This document shows positions 58,057 to 64,000 of a DNA stretch of 64,000 bases, piece after piece. The DNA comes from Nocardioides conyzicola (lineage in GTDB: Bacteria > Actinomycetota > Actinomycetes > Propionibacteriales > Nocardioidaceae), in the NCBI RefSeq assembly GCF_039543825.1, contig NZ_BAABKM010000002.1, positions 1,334,133 through 1,398,132 of the forward strand, read 5' to 3'. Below the pieces are notes generated by a model. It made no database searches and had not been told where the DNA came from. It saw only the letters and a list, made by a program, of their open reading frames with translations. Every line of letters starts with the position of its first letter. Position 1 is the stretch's first letter. The position numbers and the translations under genes were made by a program.

Positions 58057-60084
58057 TCACTGGTGGGGGATCTCCTCGATCATCGAGGCGCCGAGCTCCC
58101 GTTGGAGCAGCTCGGCGGTGCTGACGCCCTGGTGCTCGGCGTCGAGGTCGTCGGGGTGGGCGTCGGCGTCGGCCGTCGCCCAGTCCGGGCCGCGCTGCTC
58201 GGGCGGCTCGTCGGCCGACCGAGTCTGCTGGATCGCCTCTCGCGCGGCGGCGCTGGCCGCCGCCGTCGCCTCGGGCCCCGGTGTTGCAGCCGGCGGGTCC
58301 CACGGTGCCGACGCCTGCGGTGCCGCCGGCTCCACCGGTGCGGCCGGCGCGGTCGCGGGCTTGGTCACGGTCGGCGTGCCCTCCGCCTGGGCGCTGGGGT
58401 CGACGATCGTGTCGATCTTCCAGCTCGCGCCGACCACGTCGACCGCGGCCTGGCGGAGCACGTCGTCGCAGCCACCGCTCACGAAGGAGTCGCGGGCGCC
58501 CGCGTTGGCGAAGCCCAGGGTCAGCGTGTCGCCGTCGACCGCGACGACCTGGCAGTTCTGGGTGAGGTGCATCCACGCGAGCCGGCGCATGCCCTTGGTC
58601 GCGTCCACGATGTCGGGCCACAGCCGGCGTACGTCGACCAGCGTGAGCGAACCGCCCGCGGCGACGGGTGCCGGGGTCGGCTCGGGGGTGGGGGACGGCT
58701 TGGGCACCGGAGCCGGCGCCGGCTCGGGCGTCGGCTCCGGGATGGGCGAGGGGTCCGGCTCGGGCGTGGGCTCGGGCGCGGGCGACGGGTCCGGGATCGA
58801 CTGCTGCGGACGCGCCGCGGCCGGGTCGGGTGCGGCGGGGCGGTCGGCGGGCGGCGCCGGCCGGTCCTGGGCGGGCGGGGCCGGGGCGGCAACGGTCGGC
58901 GTGGGCGCACCACCGCTGATCGACATCCGCTTCTCGAGCCGGTCGAGCCGGGCCAGGACGCCGTTGACGTTGTCGTCCGAGCCGGGCAGCAGCACGCGGG
59001 CACAGAGCAGCTCGAGCAGCAGCCGCGGCGCGGTCGCGCCGCGCATCTCGGTCAGGCCCGAGGCGACGATGTCGGCGGCCCGGCTCAGCTCGGCGGGTCC
59101 GAACCGGGCGGCCTGGGCGACGAGCCGCTGGCCCTGGTCCTCGGAGCAGTCGATGAGCCCGGTCGCCGGGGCGTCCGGCACGGCGGCGACGATCACCAGG
59201 TCGCGCAGTCGGCGCAGCAGGTCCTCGGTGAACCGGCGCGGGTCTTGGCCGGTCTCGATCACCTTGTCGACCACCCCGAAGACGGCGGCACCGTCACCGC
59301 CGGCGAAGGCCTCGACGACGTCGTCGAGCAGCGTGTCCGGGGTGTAGCCGAGCAGCCCCGACGCGAGCTCGTAGGTCACGCCCGCAGGCCCCGCGCCGCC
59401 CAGCAGCTGGTCGAGGACGGACAGGGAGTCGCGGGCCGAGCCGGCGCCCGCGCGCACGACCAGCGGCAGCGCGGCCTGGTCGATCGTCACGCCCTCCTTG
59501 GCGCAGAGCTCGGAGAGGTACGACGAGAGCAGCCGCGGGGGGATCAGCCGGAACGGGTAGTGGTGGGTCCGCGACCGGATGGTCGGCAGCACCTTGTCGG
59601 GCTCGGTCGTGGCGAAGATGAAGCGCAGGTGCGGAGGCGGCTCCTCGACGAGCTTGAGCAGGGCGTTGAAGCCCTGCGTCGTGACCATGTGGGCCTCGTC
59701 GATGATGTAGACCTTGTAGCGGCTGCGCACCGGCGCGAAGAACGCCTTCTCGCGCAGGTCGCGGGCGTCGTCGACACCACCGTGCGAGGCGGCGTCGATC
59801 TCGATGACGTCGATGGATCCCGGGCCGCCGCGGGCCAGGTCCTTGCAGCTGTCGCACTCACCGCACGGGTCGGCGATCGGCGCCTGCTCGCAGTTGAGCG
59901 CCCGGGCCAGGATCCGGGCGCTGGTCGTCTTGCCGCAGCCGCGCGGCCCGGAGAAGAGGTAGGCGTGGTTGACCCGGTTGTGGGCGAGTGCGGCGCGCAG
60001 CGGCTCGGTGACGTGGTCCTGGCCGATGACCTCCTCGAAGGTCTCCGGCCGGTAGCGGCGGTACAGCGCGAGGGGTGACTCCAC
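58057..60084 (-). CDS. dnaX: DNA polymerase III gamma/tau subunit
   Basis: A 675-residue clamp-loader ATPase. The Walker A is GPRGCGKTTSARIL near residues 46-59, a zinc site CEQAPIADPCGECDSC follows near 69-84, and the DEAH-type box IIDEAHMV is near 125. Domains I-III end near residue 370. A Pro-rich linker then contains repeated PEPTPEP-like units (about 415-455) before the tau-type C-terminal domain near 470-560. No frameshift slippery sequence was found, so only the long form is expected. GTG 60084 is leaderless behind TAGGGT. Confidence 0.95.
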   Translation of the reverse strand: MESPLALYRRYRPETFEEVIGQDHVTEPLRAALAHNRVNHAYLFSGPRGCGKTTSARILARALNCEQAPIADPCGECDSCKDLARGGPGSIDVIEIDAASHGGVDDARDLREKAFFAPVRSRYKVYIIDEAHMVTTQGFNALLKLVEEPPPHLRFIFATTEPDKVLPTIRSRTHHYPFRLIPPRLLSSYLSELCAKEGVTIDQAALPLVVRAGAGSARDSLSVLDQLLGGAGPAGVTYELASGLLGYTPDTLLDDVVEAFAGGDGAAVFGVVDKVIETGQDPRRFTEDLLRRLRDLVIVAAVPDAPATGLIDCSEDQGQRLVAQAARFGPAELSRAADIVASGLTEMRGATAPRLLLELLCARVLLPGSDDNVNGVLARLDRLEKRMSISGGAPTPTVAAPAPPAQDRPAPPADRPAAPDPAAARPQQSIPDPSPAPEPTPEPDPSPIPEPTPEPAPAPVPKPSPTPEPTPAPVAAGGSLTLVDVRRLWPDIVDATKGMRRLAWMHLTQNCQVVAVDGDTLTLGFANAGARDSFVSGGCDDVLRQAAVDVVGASWKIDTIVDPSAQAEGTPTVTKPATAPAAPVEPAAPQASAPWDPPAATPGPEATAAASAAAREAIQQTRSADEPPEQRGPDWATADADAHPDDLDAEHQGVSTAELLQRELGASMIEEIPHQ

Positions 60085-60090
60085 GCATGA

Positions 60091-60096
60091 ACCCTA
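60091..60096 (-). promoter_or_regulatory. -10 box (TAGGGT), leaderless dnaX start
   Basis: On the minus strand TAGGGT is followed by 6 bases and GTG 60084. It drives dnaX and probably ybaB and recR. Confidence 0.6.
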
Positions 60097-60151
60097 ACCA
60101 CCGGTCCCGACACCCGGTAGGCGGGCGGAGGGGGCGGATCGCACCAGCGGA

Positions 60152-60223
60152 TGTAACGCCGGGTTACCGGCTGTACCCAGGGGGTTGCAGCACGGCGGGG
60201 AGAGCCAGTAACCCGGCGTTACA
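60152..60223. repeat. 72-bp palindromic repeat element, copy B
   Basis: It starts TGTAACGCCGGGTTAC and ends GTAACCCGGCGTTACA, perfect 16-base inverted ends. The whole element aligns to the reverse complement of copy A (12615-12686) without gaps, and its core keeps GGCTGTACCC and GTTGCAGC. The arm changes are compensatory: GTG/CAC in copy A becomes GGG/CCC here, so pairing is preserved. It lies between the dnaX promoter and ffs. Confidence 0.8.
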
Positions 60224-60257
60224 AGCGGCCCGGCGGGCCCGACACCCGGGGACAAGA

Positions 60258-60347
60258 AGGCCCCCCGCGTACCCGACAGAGCTTGCCGACCCTTGCTGCC
60301 TTCCGGCCCTGGGGGAGTTGAGCGAGATGCCGCCACGCGGGGGGTTG
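60258..60347 (-). ncRNA. ffs: Bacterial small signal recognition particle RNA (4.5S)
   Basis: The minus strand contains GGGCCGGAAGGCAGCA (the Ffh-binding apical region with the GGAA tetraloop). A long terminal stem is formed by CCCCCCGCGT (60261-60270, plus strand) and ACGCGGGGGG (60335-60344). The size of about 90 bases fits the small bacterial SRP RNA. Location beside dnaX is common in actinobacteria. The exact ends are approximate; the 5' end is set by the promoter. Confidence 0.92.
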
Positions 60348-60353
60348 GCGCAG

Positions 60354-60359
60354 AGTCTA
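60354..60359 (-). promoter_or_regulatory. -10 box (TAGACT) of ffs
   Basis: TAGACT on the minus strand, 7 bases before the predicted RNA 5' end near 60347-60346. Confidence 0.6.
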
Positions 60360-60437
60360 GGCGAGGCCGGCTCGGGCCTCCAAGACGGGGCTCGCCGAGG
60401 CCCTCGGGGCGATTTCGCGGCGCCGTACGCCGACGGG

Positions 60438-60443
60438 TACGCT
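60438..60443 (+). promoter_or_regulatory. -10 box (TACGCT) of tRNA-Ser
   Basis: TACGCT is followed by only 7 bases before the first base of the mature tRNA, so the transcript may start at tRNA position 1 with no 5' leader. The 14 bases TCCTCCGCGGAGGA across this junction are a perfect palindrome. Confidence 0.45.
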
Positions 60444-60450
60444 CCTCCGC

Positions 60451-60540
60451 GGAGGATTCGCCTAGTGGCCTATGGCGCTCGCTTGGAAAGCGGGTTGGGT
60501 GTGAAAGCCCTCAGGGGTTCGAATCCCCTATCCTCCGCCA
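60451..60540 (+). tRNA. tRNA-Ser (anticodon GGA)
   Basis: Acceptor GGAGGAT pairs with ATCCTCC, followed by G and an encoded CCA. The anticodon loop TTGGAAA gives anticodon GGA. A long variable arm (TTGGGTGTGAAAGCCCTCA) marks a class II tRNA, and the T-arm contains GGTTCGAATCC. Confidence 0.96.
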
Positions 60541-60614
60541 CTCGAACGGCGTCGCACCTCGGTGCGGCGCCGTTCGCGATTCTCCGGGTACGGCGCCGGC
60601 AACCGCCCGCGGCC

Positions 60615-60620
60615 TAGGTT
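60615..60620 (+). promoter_or_regulatory. -10 box (TAGGTT), leaderless ohr start
   Basis: TAGGTT, 7 bases, ATG 60628. It decides the start against an in-frame reading 66 bases upstream. Confidence 0.6.
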
Positions 60621-60627
60621 CGAGGGC

Positions 60628-61044
60628 ATGGAACCCCTCTACACCGCCAGCGCTGTTGCGACCGGCGCGGGCCGCAACGGCCACGTCCAGTCCACCGACG
60701 GCCACATCGACGCCGACGTCCGCATCCCGAAGGAGATGGGCGGAGCGGGGGGCGCCACCAACCCGGAGCAGCTCTTCGCCGCCGGCTACGCGGCCTGCTT
60801 CCACTCGGCCCTGCAGCTGGTCGCCGGACAGGCCAAGGCCGACGTGACCGACTCCGAGGTCGTGGCCGACGTCTCGATCGGCATGAACGACGCCGGCGGG
60901 TTCGGCCTCGCGGTCCAGCTCGAGATCAGCCTGCCCGCCGTCGAGCGGGCCCAGGCCGAGGAGCTCGTCGAGAAGGCCCACCAGGTGTGTCCGTACTCCA
61001 ACGCCACGCGCGGCAACGTCGAGGTGACGCTCACCGTCGCCTGA
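60628..61044 (+). CDS. ohr: Organic hydroperoxide resistance protein (Ohr/OsmC family)
   Basis: A 138-residue peroxidase that reduces organic hydroperoxides through two cysteines. The peroxidatic Cys is in AAGYAACFHSAL near residue 57, the resolving Cys in AHQVCPYSNATRGN near 122, and the catalytic Arg is expected in the ATNPEQLF region's preceding strand. FGLAVQLEIS and the final strand match Ohr more closely than OsmC. No MarR-type OhrR gene is adjacent. Confidence 0.92.
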   Translation: MEPLYTASAVATGAGRNGHVQSTDGHIDADVRIPKEMGGAGGATNPEQLFAAGYAACFHSALQLVAGQAKADVTDSEVVADVSIGMNDAGGFGLAVQLEISLPAVERAQAEELVEKAHQVCPYSNATRGNVEVTLTVA

Positions 61045-61056
61045 CGGCGCACGACC

Positions 61057-61068
61057 TCAGTCGACTGA
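61057..61068. promoter_or_regulatory. Perfect 12-base palindrome upstream of the SDR gene
   Basis: TCAGTCGACTGA is self-complementary and lies 26 bases upstream of the SDR -10 box, overlapping or just before the -35 position. It could bind a repressor, but no regulator gene is adjacent. Confidence 0.4.
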
Positions 61069-61094
61069 CTGATGTCAGCTGCCGCGGCCTGCCC

Positions 61095-61100
61095 TAGCGT
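61095..61100 (+). promoter_or_regulatory. -10 box (TAGCGT), leaderless SDR start
   Basis: TAGCGT, 7 bases, ATG 61108. Confidence 0.6.
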
Positions 61101-61107
61101 CCGAAGC

Positions 61108-61887
61108 ATGGATCTCGACCTCACCGGCCGCACCGTCGTCGTCACCGGAGCCAGCCGCGGCATCGGGCTCGCCGTCACCCGGGCCTTCGTCGCCGAGGGC
61201 GCCCGAGTGGTGGCGGGCGCGAGGTCGACGACCCCGGAGCTCGCGGCGCTCGCCGACGGCGGCGAGGTGACGATCGTCGAGGTCGACCTGTCCACGCCCG
61301 ACGGGCCCGCGCAGCTCGTCGCCGCAGCCGGACCGCGCGTCGACGTGCTGGTCAACAACGTCGGCAGCGCGCACCCCCGCCCCGACGGCTTCCTCGAGAT
61401 CACCGACGAGATGTGGCACGCCACGTTGGAGCTCGACCTGATGGCGAGCGTGCGGGCGATCCGTGCCGTCGTCCCCGTCATGCAGGCGTACGGCGCGGGC
61501 GCGATCGTCAACATCGGCTCGGTCAACGCCCGGCTGCCCGACCCGCTGGTCCTCGACTACTCGGCCGCCAAGGCCGCCGCCGGAAGCATGGCGAAGTCGC
61601 TGTCCAAGGAGCTCGGCCCGCACGGCATCCGGGTCAACAGCGTGGATCCGGGCCCGGTGGCCACCGACCTGTGGCTCGGCAAGGGTGGCGTGGCCGACGT
61701 GGTCGGCGGGGCGCACGGCGCCTCGCCCGAGGACGTCGCCGCCGGCGCGGCCGCGTCGATGGTGACCGGTCGCTTCACCCGGCCCGAGGAGGTCGCCGAC
61801 CTGGTCCTGGTGCTCGCCAGCCCGCGCTTCGGCAACGTCACCGGGTCGAACGTCGTCATCGACGGCGGCCTGATCACGACCCTCTGA
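61108..61887 (+). CDS. Short-chain dehydrogenase/reductase
   Basis: A 259-residue classical SDR. The NAD(P) loop is VVTGASRGIGLAV near residues 11-23, NNVGS near 84, the catalytic Ser is in NIGSVNARL near 136, and Tyr-Lys in DYSAAKAAAG near 150-158. The ending GSNVVIDGGLITTL is typical. It oxidises or reduces an alcohol/ketone of unknown identity. ATG 61108 is preferred because of the -10 box; the in-frame start at 61072 lies upstream of the promoter. Confidence 0.92.
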   Translation: MDLDLTGRTVVVTGASRGIGLAVTRAFVAEGARVVAGARSTTPELAALADGGEVTIVEVDLSTPDGPAQLVAAAGPRVDVLVNNVGSAHPRPDGFLEITDEMWHATLELDLMASVRAIRAVVPVMQAYGAGAIVNIGSVNARLPDPLVLDYSAAKAAAGSMAKSLSKELGPHGIRVNSVDPGPVATDLWLGKGGVADVVGGAHGASPEDVAAGAAASMVTGRFTRPEEVADLVLVLASPRFGNVTGSNVVIDGGLITTL

Positions 61888-61896
61888 CCTACCCCG

Positions 61897-62892
61897 TCAG
61901 CCGGCGGCGGCGCTGCTCTCCGGGAAGACGACGTCGGCGGCGGTCGGTCCGGGCACGATCTCGCAGCGTCCGCTGGTGGCCTCGCACGTGATGAGCGGCT
62001 CGGTCGAACCCGCCGTCAGCCCCTCCGCATCGGCCGAGCCGTCGAGCGCGGAGCCGGCGACGACCGTGTCGCTGATCCACCTCACGAGGTCGACCTTCGG
62101 GGGCACTCCGGTGAGCTGCACGCGCTGGCCGTCAGCGGTGACCAGGCGGTCCTGGGGTGCGTAGTCCTCGTAGACGTCCTCGACCGTCCAGCGGCCGTCC
62201 GGGCTGCGCAGGCCGTCGGACGACGGTGGCTTGTCGTCGTCGCCGCGGACGGCGACCTTCCCCGTGGAGAGGTCGATCGCCACGTCGTCGCGCGCGCCCT
62301 GGTAGTACGCCGTGTCCGCGGTGATGCCCTCGAGCTGCGGCTCGGCGTCCTCGTAGAGGTCGGCGAGGTCGTCGTCGGAGCCCGGGTCACCCATGCCCTC
62401 GCTCGTCCGGGCGACCTCGTCCCCCGTCGTCGTGTCCACGACGACCACCACGGCCTGTGGTGTCCCGAACCCGTCCTTCTTGCCCGAGCCCATGTCCATG
62501 TACATCAGGTAGCGACCGTCGGCCGACGCCGTCAGGTCCGAGGCATCGGGGGCCACCTCCCTCGCCTTCCCGTCGCCGGTCGAGTAGTAGAGCGGGTCGA
62601 CGTAGTAGGAGGCGTCCCCGCCGGCATCGTGCCCACCCGCGGTGAAGTAGGCACCGGCGCCGGCCAGCACGAAGTGCTCGACCTTCTTGCCCACCTCCAG
62701 CGACGAGTCGTCGCCCAGGTGCACCGTGTCGCCGACCGCGTAGACGAGGCCGGAGGTGTCGACCGCGGGCTTGCCCGACGGCCAGTCGGCACTGTCCGTC
62801 CCGCCACCCCCGCCGTCGGAGTCACCGCACCCGGCCACGCTGCTCGCCAGCACCAGCGCGAGCAGCACCGGCCCGAGGCGCCGCCCCCTCAT
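61897..62892 (-). CDS. Lipoprotein of unknown function with beta-propeller-like repeats
   Basis: A 331-residue exported protein. The signal peptide (RLGPVLLALVLASSVAGC) has a lipobox at Cys 22, followed by a Gly/Asp-rich linker. The rest is rich in short acidic strands with Y-Y-V-D, L-T-A-S-A-D-G-R-Y-L-M-Y and S-P-D-G-R-W-T-V, the pattern of WD40/TolB-like propellers. ATG 62892 overlaps the stop of the upstream gene, so the two are co-translated. The upstream protein also has a propeller-like region, which suggests a surface complex; this is inference. Confidence 0.7.
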   Translation of the reverse strand: MRGRRLGPVLLALVLASSVAGCGDSDGGGGGTDSADWPSGKPAVDTSGLVYAVGDTVHLGDDSSLEVGKKVEHFVLAGAGAYFTAGGHDAGGDASYYVDPLYYSTGDGKAREVAPDASDLTASADGRYLMYMDMGSGKKDGFGTPQAVVVVVDTTTGDEVARTSEGMGDPGSDDDLADLYEDAEPQLEGITADTAYYQGARDDVAIDLSTGKVAVRGDDDKPPSSDGLRSPDGRWTVEDVYEDYAPQDRLVTADGQRVQLTGVPPKVDLVRWISDTVVAGSALDGSADAEGLTAGSTEPLITCEATSGRCEIVPGPTAADVVFPESSAAAG

Positions 62893-64000
62893 CCGAGCCT
62901 CCCGGACAGTCGGCGCATGCCGGCGCTGACGTGGTCGTCCGTCGCGACGTAGTGGTGGCTCGCCGCCTCCAGTGCATCGGCCAGCAGCTCGACCCCGGCG
63001 GCCGACGTACGGGTGCTCTGGCCGACCGGGTCGACGCGGCCGGTGACCGCGGAGCTGAACCCCCCGGCCGACGGGACGTCTCCGAGCAGGTGGGCGGGCA
63101 CGGTCACGCCCTCCACGATGCCCGCCTGCTTCTTCAGCGTCGAGGCGGGGTCGCCGAGTGCCGCGGCCGCCTTGGTCAGGCTCTCCGGCTCGGCCTCCAG
63201 CTCACCTGCCGCTCCCTCGGTCGCCAGACCGAGCGCGCTCAGCGGCGTCTGCGTCATGAAGGGGCTGGCCCAGAGCTCGTCGTCGTCGTTGCCCCCGAAG
63301 AGCCGGTCCAGCAGGGCGCTCGCCTTCGCGTGCTGGTACTCGTCGGAGCCTGACTCGTACGTCGCGACCAGCTGGCCGTCCACCTCCACGATCCCCTCCG
63401 CCATGTTGGGGAACTCGTAGGAGCTCGCCGACCCCTCGTCGTAGTCACCGTGACCGTGCTGGACGATCATCGTGCTGGAGTTCGTGCGGCCCTCGGACGT
63501 GCTGTAGATGAAGCCGTCGTCGCGGACCACGACCCCCTGCGTCAGAGGAGGGGTCGTGTACGCCGGCGGCGAGCCCGGCACCCAGGATCCGTCGGACCCC
63601 TTCTCGTAGACGCGGAGCGTGTTGTCGTCGAAGTCGCCGACGTACAGCTTGCCGTCGTGGAACGACGTGTAGGACGCGTTGACCGGGTCGCCGTCCGCGT
63701 CCTCACCCAGGCCCTGGGTCGAGGTCGGGTCGATCGGTGTCCCGGCACTCGCTCCGGTGATCGAGTCCATCGAGTACGTGTAGACCGAGTTGCCGGAGCT
63801 CACGTGGACGTTGTCGCCGTCGACGGTCACCCCGCCCGCGTGCCCCAGCGGCTCGTCGACGTTCCGGCCGGCGGTGAGCACGACCTCGTTGACCTCCTGC
63901 CCGGTGCGCGGGTCGATGACCGAGAGCACCGACGGCTGGCCCTCCTTGTAGTAGGTCTGCAGCAGCATGCCGCTGGCCGGGTCGTAGCCCAGCCCCTGCG
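62889..64000 (-). CDS. Propeller-like protein with EspC/WXG100-type C-terminal tail, 5' end beyond window
   Basis: At least 370 residues are visible; the start lies past the right edge, because the frame is open through 64000. The visible N-terminal part has strand repeats of YVTN/beta-propeller type (LLQTYYKEGQPSVLSVIDPR, VTVDGDNVHVSSGNSVYTYS, FHDGKLYVGDFDDNTLRVY). The last 60 residues form a helical pair resembling ESX-secreted EspC-like proteins, with HHYVATDDH giving the YxxxD export motif of type VII substrates. It overlaps the downstream lipoprotein gene (ATGA). No ESX machinery lies in the window. Confidence 0.65.
   Translation of the reverse strand, partial: QGLGYDPASGMLLQTYYKEGQPSVLSVIDPRTGQEVNEVVLTAGRNVDEPLGHAGGVTVDGDNVHVSSGNSVYTYSMDSITGASAGTPIDPTSTQGLGEDADGDPVNASYTSFHDGKLYVGDFDDNTLRVYEKGSDGSWVPGSPPAYTTPPLTQGVVVRDDGFIYSTSEGRTNSSTMIVQHGHGDYDEGSASSYEFPNMAEGIVEVDGQLVATYESGSDEYQHAKASALLDRLFGGNDDDELWASPFMTQTPLSALGLATEGAAGELEAEPESLTKAAAALGDPASTLKKQAGIVEGVTVPAHLLGDVPSAGGFSSAVTGRVDPVGQSTRTSAAGVELLADALEAASHHYVATDDHVSAGMRRLSGRLG

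Noticed and set aside
58057..60084. Programmed frameshift producing a short gamma form of DnaX
   Set aside because: No A-rich slippery heptamer followed by a hairpin was seen near the end of domain III.

Overview
The window is a dense (about 72% G+C by eye) actinobacterial chromosome segment. Several things point to the Nocardioidaceae or a close relative: heavy GTG start usage, many ATGA/GTGA stop-start overlaps, leaderless TANNNT promoters, a WhiB protein, and a gene order that follows the Mycobacterium tuberculosis block Rv3660c-Rv3721c (locus numbers from memory). No insertion sequence, prophage, CRISPR array or rRNA was seen. No gene-free stretch exceeds 300 bases except the dnaX-ohr interval, which holds a repeat, the SRP RNA and tRNA-Ser.

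Layout. 1-3103 (-): end of a Tad/Flp pilus operon (tadC partial, tadB, tadA, ssd). 3223-4992: HAD-IB phosphatase, a candidate small RNA and a degenerate Fic-like protein. 5028-11912: a methyltransferase, a soluble GAF/LytS-type histidine kinase, a second methyltransferase, a glycosyltransferase-like protein, a LytTR regulator, and a small membrane protein with an SSS symporter. 11947-12597: histidine phosphatase. 12696-22203 (-): one overlapping nitrate assimilation operon (narK, narB, FAD/BFD electron-transfer protein, nirB, nirD, nnaR, sirB-like chelatase). 22466-26513: DUF485 protein, ActP-like symporter and acetyl-CoA synthetase. 26602-32425: nhaA, a holin-like membrane protein, the marP-nudix-tlpA-nth operon and divergent crp. 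32575-34247: ECF sigma factor with a membrane beta-propeller partner. 34229-36531 (-): metallo-beta-lactamase fold protein, Nudix, RidA, DUF4177. 36613-41612: NarL-type two-component system and a MacB/FtsX-like ABC transporter. 41661-43064: MFS efflux pump behind a MerR-type promoter. 43091-45113 (-): ECF41/SigJ operon with its own candidate promoter. 45156-46546 (-): SCOT-type CoA transferase. 46618-53179: ArsA-like ATPase pair, whiB4-like, ponA2-like, YqeY and a metallophosphoesterase. 53244-60084: tRNA-Pro, a membrane protein, asd-lysC, DUF5063, recR, ybaB, dnaX. 60152-64000: repeat copy, ffs, tRNA-Ser, ohr, an SDR, a lipoprotein, and an edge-truncated protein ending in an EspC/WXG100-like tail.

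How it works together. Nitrate is imported (NarK) and reduced to nitrite (NarB, probably fed by the FAD protein). NirBD then reduces nitrite to ammonium, with siroheme supply (SirB) and control (NnaR) in the same operon. Two DUF485/SSS pairs probably import small carboxylates; one sits beside acs and the other beside a LytS/LytTR pair.

Most of the window is conserved housekeeping. The observations most worth testing are the ECF41 promoter in front of its own operon, a 72-bp inverted-repeat element present twice in opposite orientation, a MerR-type 19-bp-spacer promoter, the EspC-like fusion at the right edge, and the candidate small RNA at 4.1 kb. I did not find a clearly new multi-gene system.
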